Below, piece by piece: positions 12,866-25,119 of a stretch of DNA of 64,000 nt. The translations under genes were made by a program, and so were the position numbers. The DNA lies in the NCBI GenBank assembly GCA_003339415.1, contig PDHQ01000009.1, positions 342,106 to 406,105 on the forward strand. The letters run 5' to 3'. The stretch is from Ophiocordyceps camponoti-saundersi (nom. inval.). Taxonomy: Eukaryota > Ascomycota > Sordariomycetes > Hypocreales > Ophiocordycipitaceae. The notes under the pieces were generated by a model. That model was not told the DNA's origin and did not search any database. It saw nothing but the letters and a program-made list of their open reading frames with translations. Position 1 is the stretch's first letter, and every line of letters begins with the position of its first letter.

Positions 12866-14136
12866 GCTATCGAGCCTGATGAATCAAGACGTCTCGAAGT
12901 CGGTCTCAAACGGGTGGTGAAGCCCTCGTCGAGTATGTCTCGCGGGAGCCCTGGAATCGGAGGCGTTACATTGATCAAACATAAAGAGGCTGAGGACTTC
13001 ACTGGGAGCCGTGGCTTCATAAAAAGACGATTCTTCTTGACGGGAGAGAGGAGACGAGGCAAAAAAGAAAGCTCCTTGAAAGCCTCGCCGCTTGTCCTTA
13101 CTGAGCTTCGTTCGATGCAAGGGTCGAGTAGGCCGGATGACGGGTCACAAATTTCCTTGCTTAGCTTGACCAATAGTGTAGAAGTCGACGAGCTGTGTGC
13201 TGTCTGCTGCTGCACCGAAATCCAGGGATGGACGACTTGGGGCGGTTTTACGGATAGTTTTGCTTCTGTTGTGATCGAGCTTGTAAGAGAAGCAAGGACT
13301 CGGCCGAGACTGGGCTCTACCTAACTACGGAGTATATCTTCCATCTATTTTCAGTATCAGATGCCAATTAACGATTTAAATTGTTGCTATATATTCGAAT
13401 GCGTGTAAAGTCCGCTTTGCCAGAGCCAAGCTGTGTCTAAACAACAAGGTGAACTGGAGGCATGGTATAAGCTTGAGTAAAGAAAAGCAAACCCCAAACA
13501 GAAGAATCTGTTCAGCTACATATATGTATGACGGCCCTCAAAATCAGTCTCGACCGTCTTATTCGTCCATCCTTCTTAACGGCGTCGACAAAAGAAGAAA
13601 CCAAGTTGAGCCATCAACCCCCGACTAGGCTCACGATAAGCTTGGACCCTGTCAGAGCGGCGACACTAACGCTCAGCATGTCCCACAGCTCTTGAGCCCT
13701 TATGGCTGTACGCTACGGGATAAACAATAAACATACGGCAGTCTGTCGCAAACGTCCAAGGAAGCGGATAGTCCACTAATGAGACCAGCAAAAAAGGGGC
13801 CCGCACGGACACTTACATGCCGGCTGTGTTGGGAATTCCTTTTCTTCTTAGGAAGCATTTTGCACCTTGAAAGGAGGGAAACACTTTGACTCGATTGGCC
13901 ACGGGTAGCGCTAGGACCTCATCTCTACCGCCCGTGGACCTTTCTGGGCTCTCGACGATGATACAGACTACAATTGACCATCCCGTTACGCCACCCACCT
14001 TCAACGCAGCCGTCAATCCCCAAACGTGCGGAACAAAACACAGCAAAAAACAGGCTGTCATTAAAGAGATGATCACCCACGGAAAAAGGTGCCTCCCTTG
14101 GGTTTTCTATGGAATTATGGGACGAAAATCTTATGT
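12866..14136. other. Intergenic region upstream of the MHYT gene
   Basis: About 1.27 kb between the 5' end of the MHYT gene and the 3' end of the FSH1-type hydrolase on the same strand. Promoter of the MHYT gene is expected here; nothing else recognised. Confidence 0.5.
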
Positions 14137-15091
14137 CTAAGCTGCAACAACCTTGGACATGACCTGATTAACACTCGAGGCCAGCTCGCCGATGGTCATG
14201 GTATCTCTCGGCAGTGTGTGTCCCTTGCCGTGGTCGAACAGCTCGGCCGTATCGGGATCGCACATGTCGTACAGGGCCATGGCTCCGTGGATGTAGGGAT
14301 CCTTGCAGCCGACAATGTGGCATGTAGGGATGTCAATCAAGTCCTCGCATTCGTCCGCCAAGAGGCACTCAACCTTGTCGTCTCCACGAAGGGCTACGGG
14401 AGGCCAGCCGGAGAAGAAGATGCCGCACTGTTGTTTTTTCATGTTAGAGAGGATAGGAGAAGATTTTTTTTTCCCCTTTGCGCCGCCGACGTACCTTGAT
14501 CCTCCTCGGTGTTCCCAACTCTTCAGACCGTCTCTTCTCCTCCAAGATGAGTGTGGCGGCGGTCATGGCGCCTTCGGAATAGCCGAGTACACCCTGTGCA
14601 TGAGTGCAAATGAGTCAGTCGGGCGTCCGCACTCAAGAGACATGCAGGGACAACGAAGACTGACCTCGATCTCGGGATCATCGGCGATGAGCTGCAAAAT
14701 CTTGTCTATGCAGGTTCTGACGCAGGATCCCGTGTAGAACTCCTGGCCCTTGAGAAGCTCGCGCACCGTGTTCTCGGGGCTGTCAGCGGCGGGGAAATCG
14801 CGAAGCTTGTCGACGAAGTTGTTGAGGCTGCCGACACCATCTTGTTGGATGAACTTGTAGAGAGGAGGGGTGCCGAAGTAGCTTTCGAAGCCGTCAGGCG
14901 GAGTGATGGGATGGAATCCGTCGATCCATAGAAAGCGACCGGGAGTCGACCTCTCGACTTCTGCTATGAACGGTGCCAGCTGAACCTGAAAGTTCTGTTT
15001 TGTTTCCGATCAACAACGGTTCTTGTATATGGAGGGATGCGTTTCTTACCTTGGCACTGCCGTACGAGCCATGAAGACAGAGAAACTTCAT
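14137..15091 (-). CDS. FSH1-type serine hydrolase (alpha/beta hydrolase), possible PKS off-loading enzyme
   Basis: Alpha/beta hydrolase of the FSH1 family, 253 aa, near the usual 230-280. Four exons: 15091-15050, 14994-14665, 14593-14495, 14427-14137. The N-terminus MKFLCLHGSYGSAK carries the family LCLHG strand and oxyanion loop. The triad is visible: Ser130 in GYSEG, Asp200 in GCKDPY, His227 in GKGHTLP. LovG of the lovastatin pathway is the known family precedent for hydrolytic release of a chain from an HR-PKS that lacks a thioesterase. The gene is divergent from HR-PKS 2 across a 2.3-kb shared upstream region, so dedicated off-loading for PKS 2 is a reasonable inference. It could instead act on ester intermediates. 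Confidence 0.88.
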
Positions 15092-16517
15092 TGGTGATGG
15101 TTGTCCTTTTTTTCTCTTCTGTAGATGTTTTATGTTACGGCAAAGGAAGAAGAAAGTCTCGTGCGAGAGAGCAACAAGTTAAATGCGCAGAGAGAACAGA
15201 AGTTGCCTTGTTTTGTTATGTTGTTGGTCAACACACCACGCAGATGCCAGGTGAAACAGCGACTTGGGGGGGGAGGGGTTGACAAGTTTTATTAGCTGGT
15301 TGGTTGACCATGTGTTCCGATCGTCTATCTATCCATAAACGCATGCACATACATACATACATTCGTCATATCACTAAGCCATATCGACAGACCGGATCGA
15401 TCACCTAGGTGGGCAAGGTAGGCATAGAGTGCGTGTGTGGGCGTGAGTGAGTACAAGGCAAAGCCTCAGCAACCGGGGACATCGTAACAACTAGAAACTG
15501 TAGCAGATCCATCATGGAGGGTCGGCAAGGAAGGAAGAAAAAGTAAAACAACACAACTCACAGCTAATCTGAGACAGGAATGGGTGATGGTAAGCATCAC
15601 AACCGGACGCTTGCGTCGTCACAAGAAGCTATACAACTCTGAACTTACATACATAAGCTGTTACTCGATCCTCGGAAAGCCAAACAAGGTGTGATCAGAC
15701 GTCACGTAGTCGGTAATATGTATGTACATACATACACGGATGCCGCCACCTACCCACCCACCCGCGAACCCACCCTGCCGAGGAGGGCCTGGCCGAGAGG
15801 AGGAGGAGGGGGGATCCGCCACCTAATAGAGCCTCTCCACATGCCGCAGGCTTATTTCCCGTGCGGGAGAGGGGGGAAGAGGGCGGGGGAGGGGGAAGAG
15901 ACGGCAAAAAAGAAAGTATGCTGTTGTTAGAGGGAGACGCAAACGGCAAGGAAGAATTATGTATGTGATTGCAACGAAAAGGCAAACCCATCATCCGAAT
16001 ATAGCAGCCACAACATGTGACGGGTGAGCGGGACACGTCGTCGGTCCGAGGTGTGTGAGAGCAAGTCTGTATGGAGCTTGTGCATGTAAAGTCACATATG
16101 TACGGAAGCAAAAGGAAGAAGAGCTTTGTAAGAGTTTCTTTTTTTCTTTCCGCCTGAGAGAGTGTGGGATATCCTCTTTTTGTCTCAGCGGGATTTGTTA
16201 TCACGATGCAGCCTGTTGCTTTCCCTTCCCTGTAGGCTGTAGGCAACGTAAGGTCACATCAACGGGCTTCTCTCGACAACTTCGGTCTGCAATAGTAAAC
16301 GTAATTCATTCTGCATGTAGGTAATAAAGCTGCAGAGTATCAGGTATCATTCAAGACACATTCCATCGAACCATGATCCGTGGGGGGGGGGGGGGGGGGG
16401 GGAGGTTTTCTTTTTTAAAAAAGAAAAAGTTATATAAAAGTTATCTACATTTGTGGTTTTCTCGTCGCGCGCTACCTACCTTTTCTCTTGGTTCTNNNNN
16501 NNNNNTTCGGGGGGGGT

Positions 16518-16560
<43 letters not shown>

Positions 16561-17363
16561 AAGATTGCCTTGCTTGATATTCCCTTGAAAAGTCTATTGA
16601 CATTCAGACCCCTTTCGTCACAATCTTCCCTTTGGGACGGCGCAATCTAATCCATTCCAACCCTAGATAGCGCGCCCCCCCGAAGATTCATCGGCCTGTG
16701 ACGAAGGCCTTGCGGGAAGGGAGGAGGCGGACTTGTCCTTGGTTCATCCGTCGGCAGGGCAAAGAGACGGCGCTACCCACTTAGTCTCCCAACAACCCTT
16801 GTTCAAGAGAGAGAATTCCAACCAGTCGGTTACCGCGGATGGCGTGAGTAGAAACAGAGGGCAGATGGCGAAAAAAAGAAGCTGAAAAAGAAGAGGGAAA
16901 GCCTTTCTTCCTTCAGCCCCACGTTCCGCTGTTCGTTCCCGGCCATTAGGCATTCGGCCCTTCTTCCCGTTGAGAAGAGAGAGAGAGAGAGAGAGAGAGC
17001 AGAAAGCTTCTTCATCACTTACTTTACCCGTTGCCGTTCCCGGCAACCGTGTACCCAAAAAGGGGGTGACGGGAGAAGCCTTTCAAGACAAAAACAATAC
17101 TAGACATCGTCCTGGGTGTTCCACATGGGACAGACACCACGCCTTCAGCAATAAACTACTGGTCTTCACCACCCTTTTTTTCATTTTGTCTTCTCTTCTC
17201 CTTGTCCGTCTTCTATCCTTCTCCTTTCTCTCTCTCTCTCTCAATCTCTCTGTTTTCCTCCACGTCTATTGTCTCTGACACTCTCTCACACACACTCTCC
17301 AACATTCATCGCTAAAACGTCTGCCACAAGTCAAAACAGAATCCACGTTGACGGACGGCCGCC
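15092..17363. promoter_or_regulatory. Divergent upstream region between FSH1-type hydrolase and HR-PKS 2
   Basis: About 2.3 kb shared by two divergent genes, so it should carry promoters for both. It contains a G homopolymer, a 10-base assembly gap and a second long G homopolymer (about 16382-16559), an AG repeat (about 16975-16999), and a strongly pyrimidine-rich leader with TCTCTC runs (about 17160-17300) just ahead of the PKS 2 start. Pyrimidine-rich leaders are common before well-expressed fungal genes. No transcription-factor palindrome was confidently identified. Confidence 0.5.
16382..16559. other. Assembly gap (10 N) between G homopolymers
   Basis: Ten N at 16496-16505, with G runs at about 16382-16401 and about 16510-16559. 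The local sequence is unreliable; homopolymer length and anything in the gap cannot be trusted. Confidence 0.95.
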
Positions 17364-20300
17364 ATGGCATCCGACAACGGGCACAAACTGGCCCCTGTCG
17401 CCGTGGTTGGCATGTCATGCCGCCTGCCCGGTGGCATCTCTACTCTAGATGAGTTCTGGGCTATGCTCTCGCGTGCCCGCTCGGGATGGCGAGAGATTCC
17501 CGAGGATAGGTTCAGCAGCAAGGCATTCTGGCATCCCAATCCCCAGAAGAAGGGTTGCTTCAATGCCCGTGGAGGATACTTCATGGATCATGATCTCAGC
17601 AAGTTTGATGCCCAGTTTTTCAACATCACCAGGCAAGAGGCTGCCGCCATGGGTATGTTCCATGCTTTTCTTCATAACCTTGAAGCCCCAAACGCGGCTC
17701 CTAACTCTCCCTACCCCAGACCCAAAGCAACGACAGCTTCTGGAGTGCACATACGAAGCTCTCGAAAACGCCGGAATCTCCAAAGACAGCGTTGCAGGCA
17801 GCAACATGGGCGTCTTCGTCGGCGGCTCCTGTTCCGACTACGTGATAAGCACCCATCGCGATCCCGACTCGGTTCCCATGTTCGACGTGACCGGAAATCA
17901 TCAGTCGATCCAGTCAGGCCGCATCTCGCATGCCTTCGACCTTCGAGGCCCGTGCTTCTCTGTCGACACCGCTTGCTCGTCCGGTCTTTACGCCCTTCAC
18001 TCGGCTGTTCAGAGCATCCGCTCCGGAGACTGCGACTCAGCCGTCGTCGGTGGTTGCCATCTGCATCTGCAGCCCGACTATTGGGTGTCCATGTCCATGT
18101 CTGGGTACGTTTTGTGGGAAGAAGAGTTTCGAGATGTTTGTCTGACGAGTCTCGCAGTCTTTTTTCCGAGCATGGCAAGACGTACGCCTTCGATCACCGA
18201 GCCAAGTCTGGTTTCGCACGTGGCGAGGGTGTCGGCTGTCTCATCTTGAAGTCACTTGATCAAGCCATCAAGGACAGAGACAAGATCAGGTCCATCATCG
18301 TTAACACGGGAACGAACCAGGACGGCAGGACCGTCGGTAAGGATTCAGCTCGCTTCCCGACCTTCTCGGCGTTGAGATACTAACGCCTCCTCCTCAAGGG
18401 TTGTCGACGCCGAGCGCCGAGGCGCAGGAGCAGCTCATTCGCGATGTATACGAGAGAGCCGGTATCAACATGCGGGAAGTCGGTTTCGTCGAGGCTCACG
18501 GGACAGGAACCAAGATCGGAGATCCGATCGAGGCCAGAGCCATCTACAACGCTCTGGGCGAGGGCCATACAAAGAGACATCCGTTGTATTTCGGCTCCGT
18601 CAAGACCAACATCGGCCATCTCGAGAATGCTAGTGGAATCATCTCCGTCATCAAGGCTTCTCTCATGCTCGAAAAGGGCTTCATCCTGCCGAATGTGAAC
18701 TATGAGAAGGCCAATCCTAGCATTCCGCTGGATGAGTGGAATATGAAGGTATGCGTTCTCATTTCCCTCACCCTTCCAGAGCAAACGAAGACTAACATCG
18801 ATCAACAAAGGTCCCCATCAGCTTGCGGTCTTGGCCCTCGCAGAAGAAATACATCAGTGTTAACAACTTTGGATTCGGTGGTTCCAACGCCCACTGCATT
18901 CTGATGAAGCCCGAACTCCAGTTGTCACAGGTTGTTCAAGAAAAGTCAGATAGCCAACACAAGCTATTCGTTCTCTCCGGCCACGGCGAGAAATCCGCCC
19001 AAGAGAGGGCAAAACAGCTTGGAATCTACGCCGAACAGCATCCCGAAGTCTTCCAGAAACGGCTCGTGGCGAACCTCGCTTATACCCTCTGCGAGCGTCG
19101 TTCGCATCTGCCGTGGCGAATTGCCATCACTTCAACCTGCTGCAACGATATCGTCGAGGCCCTCAACACCATGGACGCGAAGGCCGCCCGTGCCACCACC
19201 AATGCTCCCAAGATTGCCTTCGTCTTCACTGGACAGGGAGCACAGTGGCACGCCATGGGTCGGGAACTTCTCACTTCTCATCCCATCTTCGCCAACACCA
19301 TGCAGGAGGCCGATGATTGCCTTCGAAAGCTCGGAGCCGACTTCTCCCTGCTAGAGGAGTTGGCCAAGGACAAGGAAAGTTCCGAGGTGAACAAGGCCCG
19401 TCTCAGCCAGCCGGCCTGTACCGCCGTTCAGCTGGGTCTCGTTAGGCTGCTCAGCTCCTGGGGCATCGAGCCCATTGCCGTCGTTGGCCATTCCAGTGGT
19501 GAGATCGGTGCCGCCTACGCTGCTGGCGCCATCACCCTGGAAGCTGCCATGGCCGCGGCTTATCAGCGAGGTCAGGCTACGCTTCAGATGAAGGCTCAAC
19601 ATCCTGATCTTCGCGGAGGCATGCTTGCTGTCGGAGCGAGCCCTTCCGAGGTGCGCAAAATCATCAAGTCGATGAACATTGAGGGCGCCGCCGTGGCCTG
19701 CGAGAACTCGCCTGGATCCACGACCGTCTCGGGAAATGTCGAGGACATTGATAAGCTCGCCGCAGAATTGGAGGAGCGCAAGGTTTTCAACCGGAAGCTG
19801 CTTGTCGATGTCGCCTATCACTCGTCGCATATGGAGCTCGTTGCTGAAGACTATACTCGATCCATCAAGAACGTCTCGGCAACCGAGGGTAACAAGAAGA
19901 CGGCCTTCTTCTCTTCACTTCGAGGCTGTGCCCTGGAAAGCCCCTCGTCACTCACTGCAGAGTATTGGAGAGACAACCTGGTGAAGCCGGTCCTCTTCTC
20001 CTCGGCGCTGGAAGCTCTCTGCCGCGAGGTTGAGCCGACTGTGCTGGTTGAGATCGGCCCTCATGCTGCGCTCGAGGGTCCCATCAAGCAGGTTCTTCGC
20101 GAGATGGGCGACAAGGCTACCAGCATCAAGTACTGCCCTACTCTTGTCAGGAACCAGAACGCTAGCGAGGCCGTTCTTAAGGCAGCTGGCCGTCTGTTCG
20201 TCATGGGCCAGTCTCTCTGCTTCGAGGAGGTCAACCAAACCCTCACCGGCGCCGACCTGCCGGTTGTCATCGACGACATGCTTCCATACCCTTGGGCTCA

Positions 20301-23300
20301 CGAGAAATACTGGTTCGAGACGCGAATGAGTCGCGAGCATCGTATCAGGGAGTTTGAGCGCCACGATCTCCTCGGCTTGTTGAGCACAACCTCCACTGAT
20401 TTCGAACACCGGTGGCGCAACGTTCTCACCACCGACGACGTGCCTTGGTTGAGAGATCATAGGATGCAGTCGCTCGTAACCTTCCCCTTGGCCGGCTTCC
20501 TCGCCATGATAGCGGAGGCCGCGTCTCAGCGTGCGACTATGAAGCGCATCGCTTTCGACCGTTTCTGCTTGAGAGAGATTCAAGTCACTTCTCCGCTCAT
20601 TATGACGGACGGAGACAGCTACGAGGTGACGGTGAGCTTGAGTCGATACGCAGAGGGCACACGGTCCTATTCCAACTCATGGGACTCGTTTTGCGTCTCT
20701 TCTTGGACGCAGCAAAGGGGCTGGGTAGAGCACTGCCGCGGTCTGGTCCACGTCCGCAAGAGTGACGCTGTCAACCCTCTGGGTACGACAGTCAAGAAGG
20801 AGGCTCGTCACCGTTTCGAAAAGGCCTCCAAGATCTGTCAGGAGAAGGTGGTGACGGAGAGGTTTTACAGCGAACTGTCAGACAAGGGAGCCGAATATGG
20901 GCCTCTTTTCCGGATAGACAACGACTCTCAGATCGCTGTCGGCGAAGGCCATTCCATGGCCAACGTCAAGGTCCCCAACACGTCGGCTTGCATGCCTCAC
21001 ACTCACGAGGCGTCTTCCATCCTGTCTTCGGCCGTCGTCGACATGTTCTTCCACCTCACATTCGTCATCCTCGGCGCTGGCCGGAATCTGATGCCAAATC
21101 TTTACATGCCCAACGCCATCAGGACCCTCGAGTTCTCTAAGGATTTCCCCAACGAGATTGGAAAGTCAATGAAGGTCGTCTGCGAGGGTTACCCCGATAC
21201 TGTCAGCATGGTCCCTGCCGACTTCTCCATCGACGCGTGGGCATTGCAGGAATCGGCGTTCCCCGTGTTCAGCGCTCAGGGCTTCACTTTGTCTCCGGTC
21301 AATGACCAGATCAGTGAGCAGATTGAGCCGCCTTCTCACTGCTTCAAGGTGCAGTGGGAGGAGCTTGGAGCCAAAGCAAATGGCGGCGCGGAAGAGAATG
21401 GGAACGGCGTCAACGGCACGAATGGTCACGCGAATGGTGTCAACGGCACGAACGGGCATGCCAATGGTGTCAACGGCCATGCCAACGGTGTTAATGGATC
21501 TAATGGACATGCCAATGGTGTTAATGGACACTCCAATGGTGTTAACGGGCACTCTAACGGCGTCAACGGTCACTCAAATGGTCACTCAAACGGACACTCC
21601 AATGGACACTCCAATGGACACTCCAACGGCGATGCGGACAGCATCTCCGAGTCAGAGTTCTCGGCGCCGGTCGTCATCGTCTCTGACAGCGGCGAAAACG
21701 ACCCGCTTACAAAGTCCCTCGTCGACCTCATCGCCCTCAAGACAGGAGTCGCTCCCAAGGTCAGCTCTCTCGACACGCTCGACGCCGCCGACAAAATCTG
21801 CGTCTCCATCTGCGAGCTCAACAGTCCCGTCATATCCAACCTCACCGGCAAGGGCTTCGACAAGCTGCAAAAGATCATCCTCACCGCCAACACTCTGCTC
21901 TGGGTCAGTGCCGGCACTTACAAGAACGCTAAGCACCCGGACAGCGCCATCGCTCAGGGCTTGTTCCGTACCGTCCGCTCGGAGACGAGCAAGCTGGCTG
22001 CTACGCTGGATCTCGATCCTGACTCTTCGGTCGACCTTGTTTCTCGTTCCGAATTGATCATTCAGGCTCTGAGACGCGTTGTGGCTTCTGAGGAGGAGAC
22101 AGGTCCCAGCGACTTCGAGTTCGCAGAGTCTCAGGGGAAGCTCGTCGTCCCTCGTATTGTCGAGGATCGTGAGATGAATCAGCTGATTCAACATCAGACT
22201 CAACCAACGGGACCGTATCTCCAGCCGTTTGACCAGTACGGCCGACGCCTGCAAATAGCCATTGGCAGCCACGGAGCGCTGGACACGATTTACTTCCGCG
22301 ACCAGCCCCCGAGGCCACTGCGAGATGACGAGGTCGAGGTCAAGATCGCGGCCACCGGCATGAACTTCAAGGATGTAGTCATTGCTATGGGCCAGGTCCC
22401 CAGCTCCTACATTGGTGTCGAATGCAGCGGAACCATTTCCAACGTTGGCGCCAAGGTCACCTCTCTGTCGGTCGGTGATCGTGTCTGTGCCATGTCTTTG
22501 GGAGCGTATGGCACATTTGCACGATGCCGAGCAACAAGTGCCGCCGTGATCCCTCACGACATGAGCTTCGAGACGGCGGCTTCGATCCCGGTTGTGTACT
22601 CGACCGCCTACTACGGCATGGTTGAGCTCGCCCGGCTTCAACCTGGCGAGAGCATCCTCATCCACGCAGCGTCTGGCGGCGTTGGACAAGCTGCCATACA
22701 GCTGGCCCAAATGATTGGGGCCGAGGTTTATGCCACGGTGGGAGGCGTCGATAAGAAGAAGCTGATTATGAGTGAGTACGGAATTCCGGAAGACCGCATC
22801 TTCTACAGCCGTACTGCCGACTTCGGTCCCGCCATCCGAGAGGCGACCGGCGGGCGCGGGGTCGACGTCGTCCTCAACTCCCTGGCCGGAGAGCTTCTGC
22901 GAGAGTCTTGGGAGAGTCTGGCTCACTTTGGACGATTCATCGAGATCGGCAAGAGGGACATCACGTCCAACACACGTCTTGACATGAGCAAGTTCGAGCA
23001 TAACGTGACTTTCAGCTCTGTTGACTTGACACTTGTTGCCTCGGAAAGGCCCAAGATCATGGGAAGCGTCCTGACGTCTGTCATGGAGCTGATGGAGAAG
23101 AAACGGATCGCGCCGATCGGGCCTATCACTGTCATGGGCATCTCTGAGCTTGAGACGGCTCTTCGTACGCTCCAGAGCGGAAAGTCGACTGGAAAGCTCG
23201 TCATCGCTCCTCGTCCGGGTGAGCAGGTCAAGGTAAGCAACAGCACTTCTCTCGCAGGGCAGGATGAGGAGTCTGACATTAGATGAAACAGGTCACTCAT

Positions 23301-24513
23301 CGCCCGGCGGCTACCATTCTTAATGGTCACGCAACGTACATCATCATCGGTGGCACTGGTGGTCTCGGAAGATCGATGGCGAAGCGGATGGTGCAGCGCG
23401 GCGCCAAGCACATCGTCCTCCTGTCTCGAGCCGGTCGTATGACTGCCGAGCTGGCTCAGCTCAGCGAGGATTGCCGAGAACTAGGTGCCACTATCACCGT
23501 CAAGTCGTGCAATGTCGCCAACGAGGGGAGTGTACGGCAGGTTGTGGAAGAGTGCGCCCGGTCATTGCCGCCCATCAGGGGTGTCATTCACGCAGCCATG
23601 GTTCTTCGGGTAAGAATGCCTCCCAAATTCTTTACGTTGAAAAGCAACAGTCAAACTAACGGGATCCTTCTCCTCTCAGGACATGCTGTTTGAGAAAATG
23701 TCGTTTGACGACTTCCATCAAGTGATGGAGGCCAAGGTTGCCGGAACCTGGAACTTCCACCGTGCTCTGAGCAGTCACCAACTCGACTTCTTCATCATGC
23801 TTTCTTCCGTCGCTGGCATCGTCGGCAACAGGGGCCAGGCTGCCTATGCCGCGGCAAACACCTTCCTTGACGCTTTCGTTCAGTTCAGGACACAGAGAGG
23901 CTTGCCAGCGACCTCGATTGATCTGACAGCAGTTGAAGATGTCGGATATCTGGCCGAAAACGCAGGACGGTCAAAGGAGGTTCTCAAGACGCTCGAGGGA
24001 AGCTCCTTTGGCGAGGCAGAGGTTCTCGCCCTGCTGGAAGCCGGCATCCGCGGACAAATCTCTCAGCTGTCCAACAGCCAATGTATCACGGGCTTGAACT
24101 TTGCTGGTCAATCACTGCCCTTCTACGCCGAAGACGCCAGGTTCACTCACCTTCGCAACGCTTTCCAATCGGAGAACCAAGCGGCCGAGGTGTCGGCTTC
24201 CGGACAGGCACTACCTTCCCAGGAACTGATCCAAGCTCCGTCTTACGACGCTGCCGTCAACATCGTCAGCCAAAGAATATGGGAGAAGCTCTGCGCCATT
24301 CTCATGTTGCAGCCCAGCGACATGGATCTCAAGTCGTCGGTCAAGTCATACGGCTTGGATTCCCTGAACGCCATTGAGTTGCGAAACTGGATCGGCAAGG
24401 AGTATTCCGCTCATCTGCAGGTTCTCGAGCTTCTTACGTCCGGTACTATCATGGATCTGGCCGCCTTGACGATGAAGAAGTCCAAGATTAAGCATCCGCA
24501 TAAGGAGCCTTGA
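17364..24513 (+). CDS. Highly reducing polyketide synthase 2 (KS-AT-DH-[Asn-Gly repeat]-ER-KR-ACP, no MT)
   Basis: Iterative type I PKS predicted to make a reduced, unmethylated chain. Seven exons: 17364-17652, 17720-18104, 18158-18336, 18399-18748, 18811-23232, 23292-23609, 23680-24513, total 6777 nt, 2258 aa. KS with VDTACSSG (Cys182), EAHGTGT and NIGHLENASG. AT about aa 535-850 with GHSSGE (Ser629). DH with His951 (the glycine of HxxxG is Ser) and probable Asp1145, although the usual HP before that Asp is absent. An NG-rich repeat covers about aa 1264-1341. A pseudo-KR-like stretch follows, then ER with GGVGQAA, KR with GGTGGLG and QAAYAAAN, and ACP Ser2209 in GLDSL. No SAM-binding LEIGAGTG motif occurs between DH and ER, so the methyltransferase is missing. 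The start sits in a GCCGCCATGG context. An intron at MVLR|D in the KR is at the same place as in HR-PKS 1. No terminal release domain. Confidence 0.95.
21397..21630 (+). repeat. Coding minisatellite: Asn-Gly-Val/His/Thr/Ser repeat in HR-PKS 2
   Basis: About 78 codons made of short units such as NGVNG, TNGHA and HSNG. The proximal part has longer VNGTNGHANG units and the distal part collapses to repeated GHSN tetrads. It lies in the DH-ER linker of PKS 2 and keeps the reading frame. Such an array should be flexible and prone to length change. Confidence 0.9.
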
Positions 24514-25119
24514 AGAAAAGGAGAAGAAGAACATGACGCAGAACATGAAGAAAACTGACCTTCTCTGTGATTGTCACTGACAGCTGCCGGGCAAAGAGAT
24601 CGTTTCGTTTCGCCCGGTTGGCAAAGTTATTTTTCTCTCGTTTTTAATGTCTAATTAGCGTCTGCCTTCATGCATGCTCGCCATTCTATTGTGTCTGTCA
24701 CTAGTGTCACTCTATACTGCCAAGTATTCACTATAAGCATTCATGCGCCAGCAGGATCATGGGTTGGGTGTTTGTGTTGGAGAGGTTTCTTTTTGAAAGC
24801 TTACTTCGATAGCTGCGTCAGTTGGGAGGTCTGGCACCCGTCGGACGACAAAGACTACCTAGGTTGAGAGAAAATGAATCTACATTGTTGTAAAGAATGA
24901 CTCTCTAGTTTCTGCCCTGCTTCTCGACTCGATGAGCGAAAGCACGTGGGTAGATTGTTAGACGTACGTATGGGAGTAGGTGTAGGAGACTACTTCGGAA
25001 GGGGATGCGAGCTTCGAAATGTCTCCAGAAATAATATATCTGAGTTGAGAACTGTCTTTATATAAACGAGCGGTCTTCTTATTGCGCAGTAAAGTTACAT
25101 GCGTGCAGTGATATCTCGT
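24514..25119. other. Convergent intergenic region
   Basis: About 600 bp between the 3' ends of HR-PKS 2 and the GPI-protein gene. No gene or repeat recognised; it should hold both 3' UTRs. Confidence 0.5.

Noticed and set aside
15695..16246. 183-codon minus-strand frame in the PKS 2 upstream region
   Set aside because: Low-complexity Pro/Ser/Leu composition from pyrimidine-rich DNA; no start context or homology features.
21397..21660. Hidden methyltransferase domain in HR-PKS 2
   Set aside because: No SAM-binding [12 protein letters not shown] motif between DH and ER; the space is taken by the NG repeat and a pseudo-KR-like stretch.
21652..23001. 449-codon open frame antisense to HR-PKS 2
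   Set aside because: Shadow of strong codon bias in the PKS; no domain and no conserved motif.
394..24513. PKS-NRPS hybrid
   Set aside because: Both HR-PKS frames stop shortly after a single ACP; no condensation or adenylation motifs follow.
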